A DNA stretch of 32,554 nucleotides from GCA-2747515 sp964427825 (lineage in GTDB: Bacteria; Patescibacteriota; Minisyncoccia; Moranbacterales; GCA-2747515): contig CAYRUU010000007.1 of the NCBI GenBank assembly GCA_964427825.1, positions 1 through 32,554 of the forward strand. Reading direction: 5' to 3'. The translations under genes and the position numbers were made by a program. Under the pieces are notes generated by a model. It was given only the letters and a program-made list of their open reading frames with translations, searched no databases and was not told where the DNA came from. Shown here piece after piece: positions 6,813 through 15,170 of this stretch (its first letter is position 1; each line of letters begins with the position of its first letter).

Positions 6813-7259
6813 ATGGAACGTATTGTTACGGCATCGGTAGAGGAAACTATGGAGCTAGCGGCGCGCTTTGTGCGAGGCGTGCCATCTGAAGGCGCTGTTG
6901 TTGCACTCAGTGGTGATCTTGGTGCGGGCAAAACGACATTTGCGCAAGGTATCTTGCGCGCATGCGGCGCCACACCACCCTACACAAGCCCCACATTTAC
7001 GATCATGAAAGACTACCATACACTCGGCGGTGTGTTTGAGCGCGTTGTGCACTGTGACGCCTATCGCATCACGGCGCAAGATATGCTAGACTTGGGATGG
7101 GAAGAATTGGTCACTGCAAAGCGCACGTTGATTGTGGTGGAATGGCCGGAGCGCATTGCGCAGATCATGCCGTCTGCTGCCATCCCCATTGCATGTGCCG
7201 TTGTAGACGATACCCGTCGCGCCTATACTATGCGCGATAAACAGTGTAACTACACATAA
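6813..7259 (+). CDS. tsaE: tRNA threonylcarbamoyladenosine biosynthesis ATPase TsaE
   Basis: 148 residues, normal length. TsaE is the cytoplasmic ATPase that works with TsaB and TsaD to make t6A37 on ANN-decoding tRNAs. Visible: P-loop GDLGAGKTT (34-42), the switch-like TSPTFTI (58-64), CDAYR (81-85), WEEL near 95 and EWPER (110-114), all in family order. The ATG at 6813 is chosen rather than the in-frame TTG at 6801, because a -10 box (6799-6804) overlaps the TTG and places the transcript start at the ATG. There is no Shine-Dalgarno sequence. It is divergent from the DHH-like gene and 22 nt upstream of the cyclophilin gene. Confidence 0.93.
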   Translation: MERIVTASVEETMELAARFVRGVPSEGAVVALSGDLGAGKTTFAQGILRACGATPPYTSPTFTIMKDYHTLGGVFERVVHCDAYRITAQDMLDLGWEELVTAKRTLIVVEWPERIAQIMPSAAIPIACAVVDDTRRAYTMRDKQCNYT

Positions 7260-7260
7260 T

Positions 7261-7269
7261 TGTTATAAT
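7261..7269 (+). promoter_or_regulatory. extended -10 promoter of cyclophilin gene
   Basis: TGT-TATAAT (7261-7269) is an extended -10 with a perfect hexamer; the -35 is poor. Transcription near 7276 would give a leader of about 6 nt before the ATG at 7282. Confidence 0.5.
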
Positions 7270-7281
7270 TAAGAGAGCACT

Positions 7282-7995
7282 ATGATGTATCCGCATATCG
7301 TGTCGCCCTGGCGTGCGACAGCGGTTGGTGTTGTTGCCTTGCTGTGGCTTTTTGCCACAGGGTGTCAACAAACCGCCGTCCAACAAAAACAGGACACCGC
7401 TACCACACCACCTACCACAGAACAAACAATACCACAGACCCCCGAACCAACCACTTCTCATCCATCATCACAACCAAAATCTATGCGTACAACACCCCCC
7501 ACACAAATTGATATGACACTTGCCGACACATGCACCGGCGTGGTCATTTCCACGACAAAAGGCGATATTACCATCTCCTTGATGAATACGGACGCGCCGA
7601 TGACCGTGGCGAATTTCTGCACATTGGCAAAGAAAGGTTTTTATGACGGCGTGATCTTTCACCGGGTGATTGCCGGCTTTATGATCCAGGGCGGCGACCC
7701 AACGGGTACAGGCACGGGCGGTCCCGGCTATCAATTTGCCGACGAAATTCACACTAACAACCACAACGTTGTCGGCACGATTGCCATGGCAAACGCCGGT
7801 CCCGGCACAAATGGCAGTCAATTCTTCATCAACGTTTCGGACAATAATTTTCTTGACACCAAACACACGGTGTTTGGTACGGTGACGGCGGGGATGGATG
7901 TGGTGAACACCATCGCAACCACGCCAACGGACGGTGCTGATCGTCCGACGGAAGAAGTGCGCATTGAGCGTATCGTTGTGCACGAGCAAGAATAG
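7282..7995 (+). CDS. lipoprotein peptidyl-prolyl cis-trans isomerase (cyclophilin type)
   Basis: 237 residues. The N-terminus is a lipoprotein signal: a hydrophobic stretch from about 13 to 24 ending LFATGC with the acylated Cys at 28. A Thr/Pro/Gln-rich linker (about 29-75) tethers the enzyme outside the membrane. The cyclophilin domain runs from about 84 to the end, with VIFHRVIAGFMIQGGDPT (catalytic Arg and the F-M-x-Q-G-G signature), MANAGPGTNGSQFFI and HTVFGTV. It catalyses proline isomerisation during folding of exported proteins. An adjacent ATG at 7285 is an alternative start. Downstream is the CaCA antiporter at 31 nt, without a clear terminator between them. Confidence 0.92.
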   Translation: MMYPHIVSPWRATAVGVVALLWLFATGCQQTAVQQKQDTATTPPTTEQTIPQTPEPTTSHPSSQPKSMRTTPPTQIDMTLADTCTGVVISTTKGDITISLMNTDAPMTVANFCTLAKKGFYDGVIFHRVIAGFMIQGGDPTGTGTGGPGYQFADEIHTNNHNVVGTIAMANAGPGTNGSQFFINVSDNNFLDTKHTVFGTVTAGMDVVNTIATTPTDGADRPTEEVRIERIVVHEQE

Positions 7996-8026
7996 TGTAC
8001 GGTAATCATTGTGACATCATGCTGCT

Positions 8027-8989
8027 ATGACGTATCTCTTGTTTTTTGTGGGATTTGCTTTACTCATCAAGGGTGCAGACTGGCTTGTTGCTGGTGCGTC
8101 ACAAGTCGCACATCGCTTTCGCGTTCCGGCAATTGTGATCGGCTTAACAATCGTGGCATTTGGCACATCAGCACCAGAATTTGTCGTGAATATTTTGGCA
8201 AGTGCACGCGGTGAGACGGATCTTGCATTGGGCAATATTGTTGGTAGCAATATCGCAAATATTTGGTTGATTCTTGGTATTACAGCAATGATTTATCCGA
8301 TCACAACCAAGAAAAACACAATCTGGAAAGAAATCCCCATGGGTGTATTGGCGATGATTGTTCTAGGTATCATGGCGCATGACAGCGGCATTGATGGTGC
8401 AGTGATATCTGCAATTACACGTACGGATGGATTGATCCTCTTGGCATTTTTCAGTATCTTTTTGTATTATACATTTGGTATTTCGCGTGTTACAGGTGAT
8501 GTCAGTGATCACGATGTCGATGTTGCTGTAGCGCACAAAATGTGGAAATCTACCATCATGATCTTTGGGGGACTTGCAGGGTTGGTGATTGGGGGCGCAT
8601 GGATCGTGGATGGTGCAGTAGCAATTGCGCGTATATTTGGTGTTGGTGAGGCAATGATCGGCTTAACGATTGTGGCAATCGGAACGTCGTTGCCGGAGCT
8701 TGCAACATCAGTTGTGGCGGCGTATCGTAAGCATACAGATATTGCTATTGGTAATGTTGTTGGATCAAATATTTTCAACATCTTCCTTGTCCTTGGGACA
8801 AGTGCAACCGTGCGTCCTTTACCAGTCAGTCCACTTTTTACACGCGATTTTGCAGTAGCGCTGTTTGCAAGTATATTACTATTTGCGATGATGTTTTTTG
8901 GACGCAGACATACCATCTATAGGGTAGAAGGAATAATTATGGTAACGCTGTATATTGCATATATGGCGATTGTTGTTATACAGCAGTAA
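8027..8989 (+). CDS. CaCA-family sodium/calcium antiporter (YrbG-like)
   Basis: 320 residues, typical of bacterial YrbG-type exchangers. About ten membrane helices are arranged as two inverted halves, each with the family alpha repeat: GLTIVAFGTSAPEFVVN followed by GNIVGSNIANI (about 39-84), and GLTIVAIGTSLPELATS followed by GNVVGSNIFNI (about 213-258). The acidic residues of the PE motifs that bind cations are present in both. A charged cytoplasmic loop (SDHDVDVAVAHKMWK, about 156-170) separates the halves. No Shine-Dalgarno is seen at the ATG. It may be read through from the cyclophilin gene. The transported ion cannot be fixed from sequence. Confidence 0.92.
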   Translation: MTYLLFFVGFALLIKGADWLVAGASQVAHRFRVPAIVIGLTIVAFGTSAPEFVVNILASARGETDLALGNIVGSNIANIWLILGITAMIYPITTKKNTIWKEIPMGVLAMIVLGIMAHDSGIDGAVISAITRTDGLILLAFFSIFLYYTFGISRVTGDVSDHDVDVAVAHKMWKSTIMIFGGLAGLVIGGAWIVDGAVAIARIFGVGEAMIGLTIVAIGTSLPELATSVVAAYRKHTDIAIGNVVGSNIFNIFLVLGTSATVRPLPVSPLFTRDFAVALFASILLFAMMFFGRRHTIYRVEGIIMVTLYIAYMAIVVIQQ

Positions 8990-8997
8990 GCGGTTTT

Positions 8998-9026
8998 TTG
9001 CATGAATGATATGGTGTGCGTATAAT
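8998..9026 (+). promoter_or_regulatory. promoter of hydrolase gene (leaderless type)
   Basis: TTGCAT (8998-9003), 17-nt spacer, perfect TATAAT (9021-9026). The ATG at 9035 follows after 8 nt, so the transcript should be leaderless or nearly so. Confidence 0.7.
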
Positions 9027-9034
9027 AGAACTAT

Positions 9035-9598
9035 ATGACACAGGTAATTATTGTTCACGGGTGGAGTGGATCGCCGGATGCGAATTGGTTTGGGTGGCTA
9101 CGTGATGCGCTTGCTGCGCATGATGTTACTGTGCATATACCACGTATGCCCACAGAGGACTTCCCACGTGTTGCAACGTGGACGGCGACAATTGCCGCCG
9201 TGACAAAAACGCCGAACGACCGTACGTTTTTTGTGGGACACAGTTTGGGCAATATGGCGATTTTGCGCTACATCCAATCGTTGCCACAAACGGCGCGCAT
9301 CGGCGGCGTCTTATTGGTGGCGCCCTATACACAATCTATTGGTATTCCATTTATTGACGATTTTCTTGCCGATCCCGTGGATTATGCAAAAGTGAAAGAC
9401 ATCGTACAACACATCGCCGTCATCGCATCCGACAATGACCCCTATGTCCCGCTTGCCATGGCGCAGGATGTTGCGGATACGCTCGGCGCGCAGATGCACA
9501 TTATGCCCGACGCCGGTCACATCAACGATGTCAGCGGCTACACAACACTTGAGGATGGTCTTGCAGTATTACAGGAGATGATGGGGGAAGGGAAGTGA
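9035..9598 (+). CDS. RBBP9/YdeN-like alpha/beta hydrolase
   Basis: 187 residues, the usual size of the small serine hydrolases related to RBBP9 and B. subtilis YdeN. Visible: the opening strand and loop VIIVHGWSGSPDANW with the oxyanion HG, the nucleophile elbow VGHSLGN with Ser70, the acid in SDNDPYVP (Asp133 or Asp135) and His162 in DAGHIND, a complete triad in the right order. There is no signal peptide, so it is cytoplasmic. The natural substrate of the family is poorly known; esterase activity is the general expectation. A strong bidirectional terminator follows. Confidence 0.88.
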   Translation: MTQVIIVHGWSGSPDANWFGWLRDALAAHDVTVHIPRMPTEDFPRVATWTATIAAVTKTPNDRTFFVGHSLGNMAILRYIQSLPQTARIGGVLLVAPYTQSIGIPFIDDFLADPVDYAKVKDIVQHIAVIASDNDPYVPLAMAQDVADTLGAQMHIMPDAGHINDVSGYTTLEDGLAVLQEMMGEGK

Positions 9599-9631
9599 CA
9601 TCATGAAAATAGTGGAGACAATGTAAAAGAA

Positions 9632-9661
9632 AAGAGGCATTCTCAGATGAGAATGCCTCTT
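9632..9661. terminator. bidirectional terminator
   Basis: A perfect 13-bp stem, AAGAGGCATTCTC (9632-9644) with GAGAATGCCTCTT (9649-9661), around loop AGAT. T-rich flanks on both strands serve the hydrolase gene (+) and the convergent envelope operon (-). Confidence 0.9.
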
Positions 9662-9688
9662 ATTTTTGATTACAAGGGGGCGTGGCCG

Positions 9689-10750
9689 CTACTGCACTTT
9701 GTGCGTCGCTTGTGGGTTGCCTACCGCCCCCTTTCTGGTAGGCTGAGCCGGAATCGGCTGGTATTGCGGTGGTAGAAGCGCTTGCTGCTCCAAAACAACA
9801 GATTTGCGCATTGCTACCGCAAGATCTTGCATGTCCTGACATGATTTGCCGGGAACAAGCAAGAAACTTGCTTGCAAATATGCAGCCTTGTATTCTTTGG
9901 CGTGGGCTTTGCTGTAGCCCGTTCCACCACCACCGGTGCCAGATGACTTTTGATCGCCACTAATGTGGGCATATGTGTAGGATATACCAATACCCCACGC
10001 CCACGACTCTAGCCATGATTCTGTGCCGTCACCCTTGAGGTCAACAAGGTTTACACCGGCATCCATGGCGGCAATGGCAATATGTGCCAATAAGGAGCGC
10101 ATATAAGCGTCTCCTTTTTTGGCAAATGCCGTTGCCTGGTTATCCAATTCCTGCAACCCCATCGTTAGCATGGCGTCAATGTTCACTCGCCGTGCGATAA
10201 GTGTTACGCAGTCTGTTGCGGCATATCGCGGTGATGGTGTGGCATATACCTCCACCTTCCCACCACTCTCAGCGATGATGTCGCGCGCCTGTTGCCTTGT
10301 CATGGTCAGGGAGTAGTAAATTAACTTCTCTGCTCCCATATAGTAATGACCATGATCAACATCTTTGGTGGTAACTACCTGTGGGTAAAGATATATACCC
10401 GGGGTAGCGAACTCTCGACGGTCTTCATTGTGGAAGCTGAGGTCGAGGTTATTGTAGCTACTGCTACTACTACTCCCTCCCCTTCCTCCTTGTCCTCCCT
10501 GTGCAGTAACATCAACATTGTTACTGTTGGCGTTACTGTTGCTGCTTGTTAATGATTGAGCCTGCCCTTGAGCCTGCCCCTGTGTTTGGCTCTGGCTTTG
10601 TGCCTGAGCCTGCCCTTGCCCCTGCTGCTGCCCCGGGCCACAGGCCACTCCTGGGCAAGCTGCACCACCAGTTGCAGCCGCATGGACCGCCACAACAGGG
10701 CTAACGATCATTGCTGCGAATAATGCTAAGACGGTTTTTTTCATGTTCAT
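9689..10750 (-). CDS. secreted protein with Q/G/A-rich linker, unknown function
   Basis: 353 residues. The start at 10750 is set by GGGAG six bases upstream; it lies 1 nt after the stop of the lipoprotein gene (TAA-C-ATG), so translation is probably coupled. Residues 1-24 are a signal peptide (MNMKK, hydrophobic core, AVHA). The mature protein begins with a short Cys-containing segment, then a Gln/Gly/Ala/Ser repeat (about 41-68) and Asn/Ser- and Gly/Ser-rich stretches to about 100. The rest (about 105-353) is a folded domain with ATPGIYLYPQVVTTKDVDHG and a helix pair around QARDIIAESGGKVEVYA. There is no LPxTG or C-terminal membrane anchor. No family is recognised. The context (lipoprotein and L,D-transpeptidase upstream) suggests a cell-envelope role. 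Confidence 0.7.
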   Translation of the reverse strand: MNMKKTVLALFAAMIVSPVVAVHAAATGGAACPGVACGPGQQQGQGQAQAQSQSQTQGQAQGQAQSLTSSNSNANSNNVDVTAQGGQGGRGGSSSSSSYNNLDLSFHNEDRREFATPGIYLYPQVVTTKDVDHGHYYMGAEKLIYYSLTMTRQQARDIIAESGGKVEVYATPSPRYAATDCVTLIARRVNIDAMLTMGLQELDNQATAFAKKGDAYMRSLLAHIAIAAMDAGVNLVDLKGDGTESWLESWAWGIGISYTYAHISGDQKSSGTGGGGTGYSKAHAKEYKAAYLQASFLLVPGKSCQDMQDLAVAMRKSVVLEQQALLPPQYQPIPAQPTRKGAVGNPQATHKVQ

Positions 10751-10751
10751 G

Positions 10752-11330
10752 TTAGTCTCCCTTTTTTTGTGATTGTGACGAAACAGTATAACCAAATGGA
10801 CCAAACCACATGAGGTTATTACTACGTTCGTCTTGAATGGCAACTTCCGTTGCCAATGGTCTATCAGAGGGTAGTTTCACCATCTTTTCATTGATAGTGA
10901 GCTTGCCCTCATATAATATTGATGTTTCTGTTGGCTGTGCGCTGCGCTGCAGACCACCTTCCCATGTCTTGAGGACGATTTTATGGAAAATGTTCTTTGG
11001 GTTGTGCACATTGATGCGTAACAGCAAGTTTGTGACGCTGTCACGCATGGTTAGGCTCTCGCCAAAACGAATCTGAGGGTTTGAACGAAAGATAAAAACT
11101 TCATCCGCCCCCATATCCAACATATTTTCCTCAGCGATAAGCATTGCACGCGCAGTAATGCCGCTCGCGCTATTGCTGAGGGTGATTTCATTGTTGGGCA
11201 TACTATCCCCAACGCTGTTGATGAGCATCATATCTCCGCTTCTTGTGCTCATTTTAAATGAGCAGCCACTTATAAGAAACAGAGAAAGGATAATAAGGAT
11301 ACACCTTATACATCTTCTTGAATATTCCAT
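10752..11330 (-). CDS. small lipoprotein, unknown function
   Basis: 192 residues from the ATG at 11330, chosen because AGGAGGG lies at ideal spacing upstream; a longer open frame to 11495 would run through a terminator and promoters. The N-terminus is Arg/Cys-containing, then a hydrophobic core ending LISGC, a good lipobox with the acylated Cys at residue 23. The mature part looks beta-rich, with RFGESLTMRDSVTNLLLR and a Trp-containing region near the end (NLMWFGPFGYTV). It is encoded between the L,D-transpeptidase and the Q/G-rich secreted protein, all on the - strand. No family is recognised; it may form an envelope complex with the next protein, whose start it overlaps closely. Confidence 0.75.
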   Translation of the reverse strand: MEYSRRCIRCILIILSLFLISGCSFKMSTRSGDMMLINSVGDSMPNNEITLSNSASGITARAMLIAEENMLDMGADEVFIFRSNPQIRFGESLTMRDSVTNLLLRINVHNPKNIFHKIVLKTWEGGLQRSAQPTETSILYEGKLTINEKMVKLPSDRPLATEVAIQDERSNNLMWFGPFGYTVSSQSQKKGD

Positions 11331-11354
11331 GTGTCCCTCCTGTAGAAAGAATTG

Positions 11355-11383
11355 AGAATGAAATAGTACTATTTTTCTGTCAA
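11355..11383 (-). promoter_or_regulatory. proximal promoter with palindromic operator candidate
   Basis: On the - strand: TTGACA (11383-11378), 17-nt spacer, CATTCT (11360-11355). The spacer contains the perfect 14-bp palindrome AAATAGTACTATTT (11361-11374), well placed for a dimeric repressor. Confidence 0.4.
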
Positions 11384-11397
11384 ATAACCAGCCTTGA

Positions 11398-11426
11398 AAT
11401 GTAGCAGATAAGTAATATTTTGTCAA
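11398..11426 (-). promoter_or_regulatory. distal promoter of lipoprotein/secreted protein pair
   Basis: On the - strand: TTGACA (11426-11421), 17-nt spacer, TACATT (11403-11398), directly behind the terminator of the L,D-transpeptidase gene, giving a leader of about 60 nt. Confidence 0.55.
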
Positions 11427-11429
11427 TAG

Positions 11430-11461
11430 AAAACCGCCCAATGTGATTATTGAGCGGTTTT
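11430..11461 (-). terminator. terminator overlapping end of L,D-transpeptidase gene
   Basis: AAAACCGC-CCAAT (11430-11442) pairs with ATTGA-GCGGTTTT (11449-11461) with one mismatch; the - strand reads GCGGTTTTCTATT after the stem. The 5' arm is the last codons of the gene ending at 11447. Confidence 0.75.
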
Positions 11462-12145
11462 GGGGGTTATATCCTCCTCCATATGGTAGATCCATATTGG
11501 ATCACCGTACTTTATGGCGGCGTAGAGGCGCTCGCCATCGTGCCACAGTACATTGACGCATCCGCTGGAATTCATGACGCCTTCCAGTATAGCAACATGG
11601 ACAAGTCTGTCCGTTTTGCTGATGCGTATGGCGAAGTGCATCTTTGCACCTTTTGCCAATTTACTTGGACCGCGTGAGATGTGGAGAAGCTTTTTTTCTC
11701 CGACAAAAAATTTGCCCGGCGACGTTTCTTTGCCGATACCTCCGGTATTGACCGGACCGGCAAAGGTGAGTTCTCCATACTCATAAAACCCAAAATATTG
11801 CCGGTCCAAGCAAATCATGAGCGCACGCGGATAGTGTGCAATACTTGTAATGGTAACGGGCATGGGGATGGTGAATATTTTGAGGACATTCGGATCCGGA
11901 TCTGGTAAGAGCATCTGAAATCCCGGCAACAAGTGTCGCCCATCTACGCGGTTGACCTCCTGCGTGATGCGCCAGTGATCTGGGTTTGGGACGAGATTCT
12001 CCAACGTGTCGCCTTTTTGTACAGTGTAGCTATAAAAACCTTGTGGCGGGTCAAAATAGAGTACTTCCGACCGTGCCACATCTTTTCCGAAGAGCAGTAA
12101 GGCGTATATCGTCGCGCACAACACAACCTGTAATAATTTTTTCAT
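11447..12145 (-). CDS. LysM-domain L,D-transpeptidase (YkuD family)
   Basis: 232 residues. The start at 12145 has GGAG about 8 nt upstream. Residues 1-24 form a signal peptide or N-terminal anchor (MKKLLQVVL...). A LysM peptidoglycan-binding domain follows (YTVQKGDTLENL from residue 40). From about 97 the YkuD catalytic domain runs to the end: PRALMICLDRQYFGFYEYG, GPVNTGG, SPGKFFV, then His183 and the active site SSGCVNV with Cys196. The enzyme cross-links peptidoglycan stem peptides (3-3 links) or attaches proteins to them. It is the first gene of the - strand envelope cluster and is divergent from uvrA. Confidence 0.88.
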   Translation of the reverse strand: MKKLLQVVLCATIYALLLFGKDVARSEVLYFDPPQGFYSYTVQKGDTLENLVPNPDHWRITQEVNRVDGRHLLPGFQMLLPDPDPNVLKIFTIPMPVTITSIAHYPRALMICLDRQYFGFYEYGELTFAGPVNTGGIGKETSPGKFFVGEKKLLHISRGPSKLAKGAKMHFAIRISKTDRLVHVAILEGVMNSSGCVNVLWHDGERLYAAIKYGDPIWIYHMEEDITPKTAQ

Positions 12146-12198
12146 TTCCCAATCTCCATGTAGTATAGCAATATTATTTTGTTTAAGAACAACACTTC

Positions 12199-12226
12199 AT
12201 TATGCTCATTATCACGACTTTGTCAA
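12199..12226 (-). promoter_or_regulatory. promoter of L,D-transpeptidase gene
   Basis: On the - strand: TTGACA (12226-12221), 16-nt spacer, CATAAT (12204-12199), about 53 nt before the ATG. A second possible extended -10 (TGCTATACT) lies closer to the gene. Confidence 0.6.
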
Positions 12227-12242
12227 TCTTTGTTTATTTGAC

Positions 12243-12271
12243 TTGATCAAACGTGCTGATGCGTGTACAAT
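12243..12271 (+). promoter_or_regulatory. promoter of uvrA (leaderless type)
   Basis: TTGATC (12243-12248), 17-nt spacer, TACAAT (12266-12271); the ATG at 12281 follows after 9 nt. This places the in-frame GTG at 12263 inside the promoter and supports the ATG. Confidence 0.65.
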
Positions 12272-12280
12272 GGGAAGACT

Positions 12281-15148
12281 ATGCAGGCAGAATCCAGGAA
12301 TATCGTCGTCAAAGGGGCGCGTGAGAACAATTTGAAAAACATCAATCTCACGATCCCGCGGGATCGTTTGACCGTGTTTACCGGATTATCCGGATCGGGC
12401 AAGACGACATTGGCGTTTGACACGATTTTTGCCGAGGGGCAACGGCGGTATTTGGAGAGTGTATCCAGTTATGCGCGGCAGTTTTTGGGACAGATGGACA
12501 AGCCGGATGTGGATGTGATTGAGGGGTTGTCGCCGGCCATTGCTATTGACCAAAAAACAACTTCGCGCAATCCGCGTTCCACCGTTGGCACGGTGACAGA
12601 AATTCATGATTATATGCGGTTGCTGTGGTCCAAGATCGGCACGCCAGTGTGTCCGCTGTGCAAAAAGCCCATTTCCGTTTTGTCCACTGATGAGATTGTG
12701 ACGCAAATTCTTGATGCCGCGCGCGCCGCAGAGATCAAAATTTGCGCACCCGTTGTGCGCGATCGCAAGGGCACCTATATGAAACTTTTTTCGGACATGT
12801 GGGATCGCGGGTTTTTGGAGGCGTATGTCAATGGCGAGTTGTATGAATTACAGGAAGCGGGAAAACTAACACTGGATCGGTACAAGAAGCACACTATTTC
12901 CATTGTGGTGGATACCATTGTGGTGACGGAGGAGCAGATCTCACGGATTTTTGAGGCAGTGGAGATGTCGCTGCGTTTGGCGGAGGGATTGGTGTATGTG
13001 TATTTTGCTGATGACACGCACAGCGGGCCGGGGGCGCTTGTGTACAATCAAAAATATGCGTGTCCAGAGCATCCGGATGTCGTGTTTCCCGAGTTGGAGC
13101 CGCGATTGTTTAGTTTCAATTCGCCGTTTGGCGCGTGTCCGGCGTGCGAAGGGTTGGGCATGAAAAAGGAAATTGATCCGTCGCTGGTGATCCCCGATGA
13201 GACGATGACGATTGCGCAGGGCGGCATGCTGCCGTGGAGCAACAAAAAGCGGAGTTCCTATTACGGTGCGGTATTGCACAGTGTGTTACAGCACTATCAC
13301 ATTTCCGACAACATGCGCATCAAAGATCTCGGCGAGCGGCATCGCGACATTTTGTTGCACGGTGAGGAGGATCCCGATCCGATTGCGGTGCGCATGCACA
13401 GTACCAAGGGAAGCAAGCTACGTTTCACGATCTACTGGCGTGGCATTATTGGTTTTTTGCAGGAGCGCTATCAGAAATCTGAATCGGAAACGGTGCAGCG
13501 CGATATTGAACAATACATGTCACAAACACCGTGCAGTGCGTGCGACGGCAGTCGTTACAAGCCGGAAGTGTTGTGGGTGACAATCGGTGGCAAAAATATT
13601 GACGCTGTGTCGCGCATGACCATTGCGGAGACGGCTGCGTTTTTTGAAAAACTCCGCCTCACGACGCAGGAGAAATTGATTGGTGGGCGGATCATCAAGG
13701 AAATCATCGGGCGCTTGACGTTTCTCAGTAAAGTGGGGCTGGGATATTTGACGCTTGCGCGCGCGGCGTATACATTGAGCGGTGGCGAGTCGCAGCGCAT
13801 TCGCTTGGCAAGTCAAATCGGATCGCAGTTGATGGGTGTGTTGTATATTTTAGATGAGCCGTCCATCGGCTTGCATGCGCGCGACAACACGAAACTATTA
13901 GAGACACTTTTGTATTTGCGCGATCTCGGCAATACAGTGATCGTCATTGAACATGATGAAGAGACGATTCGCGCCGCCGATTTTTTGGTGGACATCGGTC
14001 CTGGGGCGGGTAAGCACGGCGGACACATTGTCGCTGCTGGTACACCGTCGGATGTTATACAGTCGCCAAAATCCGTGACGGCGCAGTATTTGCGCGGTGA
14101 AAAAAATATTCCCGTGCCGCAACAACGTCACGCCATCAAGGGGAAGAAGATGGTGACGGTGCGTGGTGCGCGGGCGAACAACTTGAAAAACATTACCGTG
14201 GAATTTCCACTTAGCATGATGACAGTGGTGACGGGCGTGAGCGGCAGTGGCAAATCCACGCTTGTGGAGGACATCCTCTTCAAAGGCTTGTCGCATACGA
14301 TCATGCGCAGTATGCAGCGTCCCGGCAAGCACCGTGACATCATTGGTGCGGACCACTTGGACAAGGTGATCATGATTGACCAAAGTCCCATCGGGCGTAC
14401 GCCGCGATCTAATCCCGCAACCTATACGGGCGTGTTTACGGCGATTCGCGAGTTGTTTGCACAGACGAAATCGGCAAAAGCGCGCGGCTATCAGGCACGG
14501 CGGTTCAGTTTCAACGTACCAGGTGGGCGGTGCGATCACTGTAAAGGTGACGGCTCTCTCAAGATTGAAATGCAGTTCATGGCGGATGTCTATTTGCCGT
14601 GTGATGTGTGTCATGGTGCGCGCTACAACAGTGAGACGCTGCAGATCACATACAATCAAAAAACCATTGCCGATGTGCTTGCCATGACGGTGGATGATGC
14701 CGTGGAGTTTTTTGACGCGTATCCGGCGATTCGGACGGTGATGGCGACATTGCAAGACGTCGGGCTGGGGTATATTCAATTGGGACAAAGCGCAACGACA
14801 CTCAGCGGTGGCGAGGCACAGCGCGTCAAGCTTGCTACGGAACTTGCACGCAGGGCGACCGGCAGCACGATGTATATTTTGGACGAGCCAACGACCGGGT
14901 TGCACTTTGAGGATGTGGCGAAACTGTTGGACGTATTGCAGCGTCTTGTGGATGCGGGCAATAGCGTTGTGGTGATTGAGCATAATATGGATGTGATCAA
15001 GGCAGCGGACTGGATTATTGACATGGGGCCGGAGGGCGGTGCCGGTGGCGGATCGGTAGTTGTGGTTGGTACGCCGGAAGAGGTGAAGAAGTATCACAAA
15101 GAGAGTTTTACGGCAAAATATTTGCGAGATGTGTTGAAGAAAAAATAA
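12281..15148 (+). CDS. uvrA: excinuclease ABC subunit UvrA
   Basis: 955 residues, full length. UvrA is the damage-sensing dimeric ABC ATPase that loads UvrB on lesions in nucleotide excision repair. Module I: Walker A GLSGSGKTT (35-43), signature LSGGESQR (499-506). Module II: Walker A GVSGSGKST (652-660), zinc finger C751, C754, C774, C777 (CX2C-X19-CX2C), signature LSGGEAQR (841-848), and DEPTTGLH after Walker B. The UvrB-binding/signature region EGLSPAIAID near 81 is present, as is the N-terminal zinc-module pair CPLC. The start at ATG 12281 follows from the promoter position. uvrC is about 8.5 kb downstream on the same strand; uvrB is not in the window. Confidence 0.97.
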   Translation: MQAESRNIVVKGARENNLKNINLTIPRDRLTVFTGLSGSGKTTLAFDTIFAEGQRRYLESVSSYARQFLGQMDKPDVDVIEGLSPAIAIDQKTTSRNPRSTVGTVTEIHDYMRLLWSKIGTPVCPLCKKPISVLSTDEIVTQILDAARAAEIKICAPVVRDRKGTYMKLFSDMWDRGFLEAYVNGELYELQEAGKLTLDRYKKHTISIVVDTIVVTEEQISRIFEAVEMSLRLAEGLVYVYFADDTHSGPGALVYNQKYACPEHPDVVFPELEPRLFSFNSPFGACPACEGLGMKKEIDPSLVIPDETMTIAQGGMLPWSNKKRSSYYGAVLHSVLQHYHISDNMRIKDLGERHRDILLHGEEDPDPIAVRMHSTKGSKLRFTIYWRGIIGFLQERYQKSESETVQRDIEQYMSQTPCSACDGSRYKPEVLWVTIGGKNIDAVSRMTIAETAAFFEKLRLTTQEKLIGGRIIKEIIGRLTFLSKVGLGYLTLARAAYTLSGGESQRIRLASQIGSQLMGVLYILDEPSIGLHARDNTKLLETLLYLRDLGNTVIVIEHDEETIRAADFLVDIGPGAGKHGGHIVAAGTPSDVIQSPKSVTAQYLRGEKNIPVPQQRHAIKGKKMVTVRGARANNLKNITVEFPLSMMTVVTGVSGSGKSTLVEDILFKGLSHTIMRSMQRPGKHRDIIGADHLDKVIMIDQSPIGRTPRSNPATYTGVFTAIRELFAQTKSAKARGYQARRFSFNVPGGRCDHCKGDGSLKIEMQFMADVYLPCDVCHGARYNSETLQITYNQKTIADVLAMTVDDAVEFFDAYPAIRTVMATLQDVGLGYIQLGQSATTLSGGEAQRVKLATELARRATGSTMYILDEPTTGLHFEDVAKLLDVLQRLVDAGNSVVVIEHNMDVIKAADWIIDMGPEGGAGGGSVVVVGTPEEVKKYHKESFTAKYLRDVLKKK

Positions 15149-15170
15149 CGGTGCTGAAGTCTTTGTGAGC

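Noticed and set aside
10751..10843. Start of the Q/G-rich protein at 10843
   Set aside because: The signal peptide begins at 10750 with its own ribosome site; the extension overlaps the lipoprotein gene.
11331..11495. Long N-terminal extension of the lipoprotein to 11495
   Set aside because: It crosses a terminator and two promoters; the lipobox and AGGAGGG define the start at 11330.
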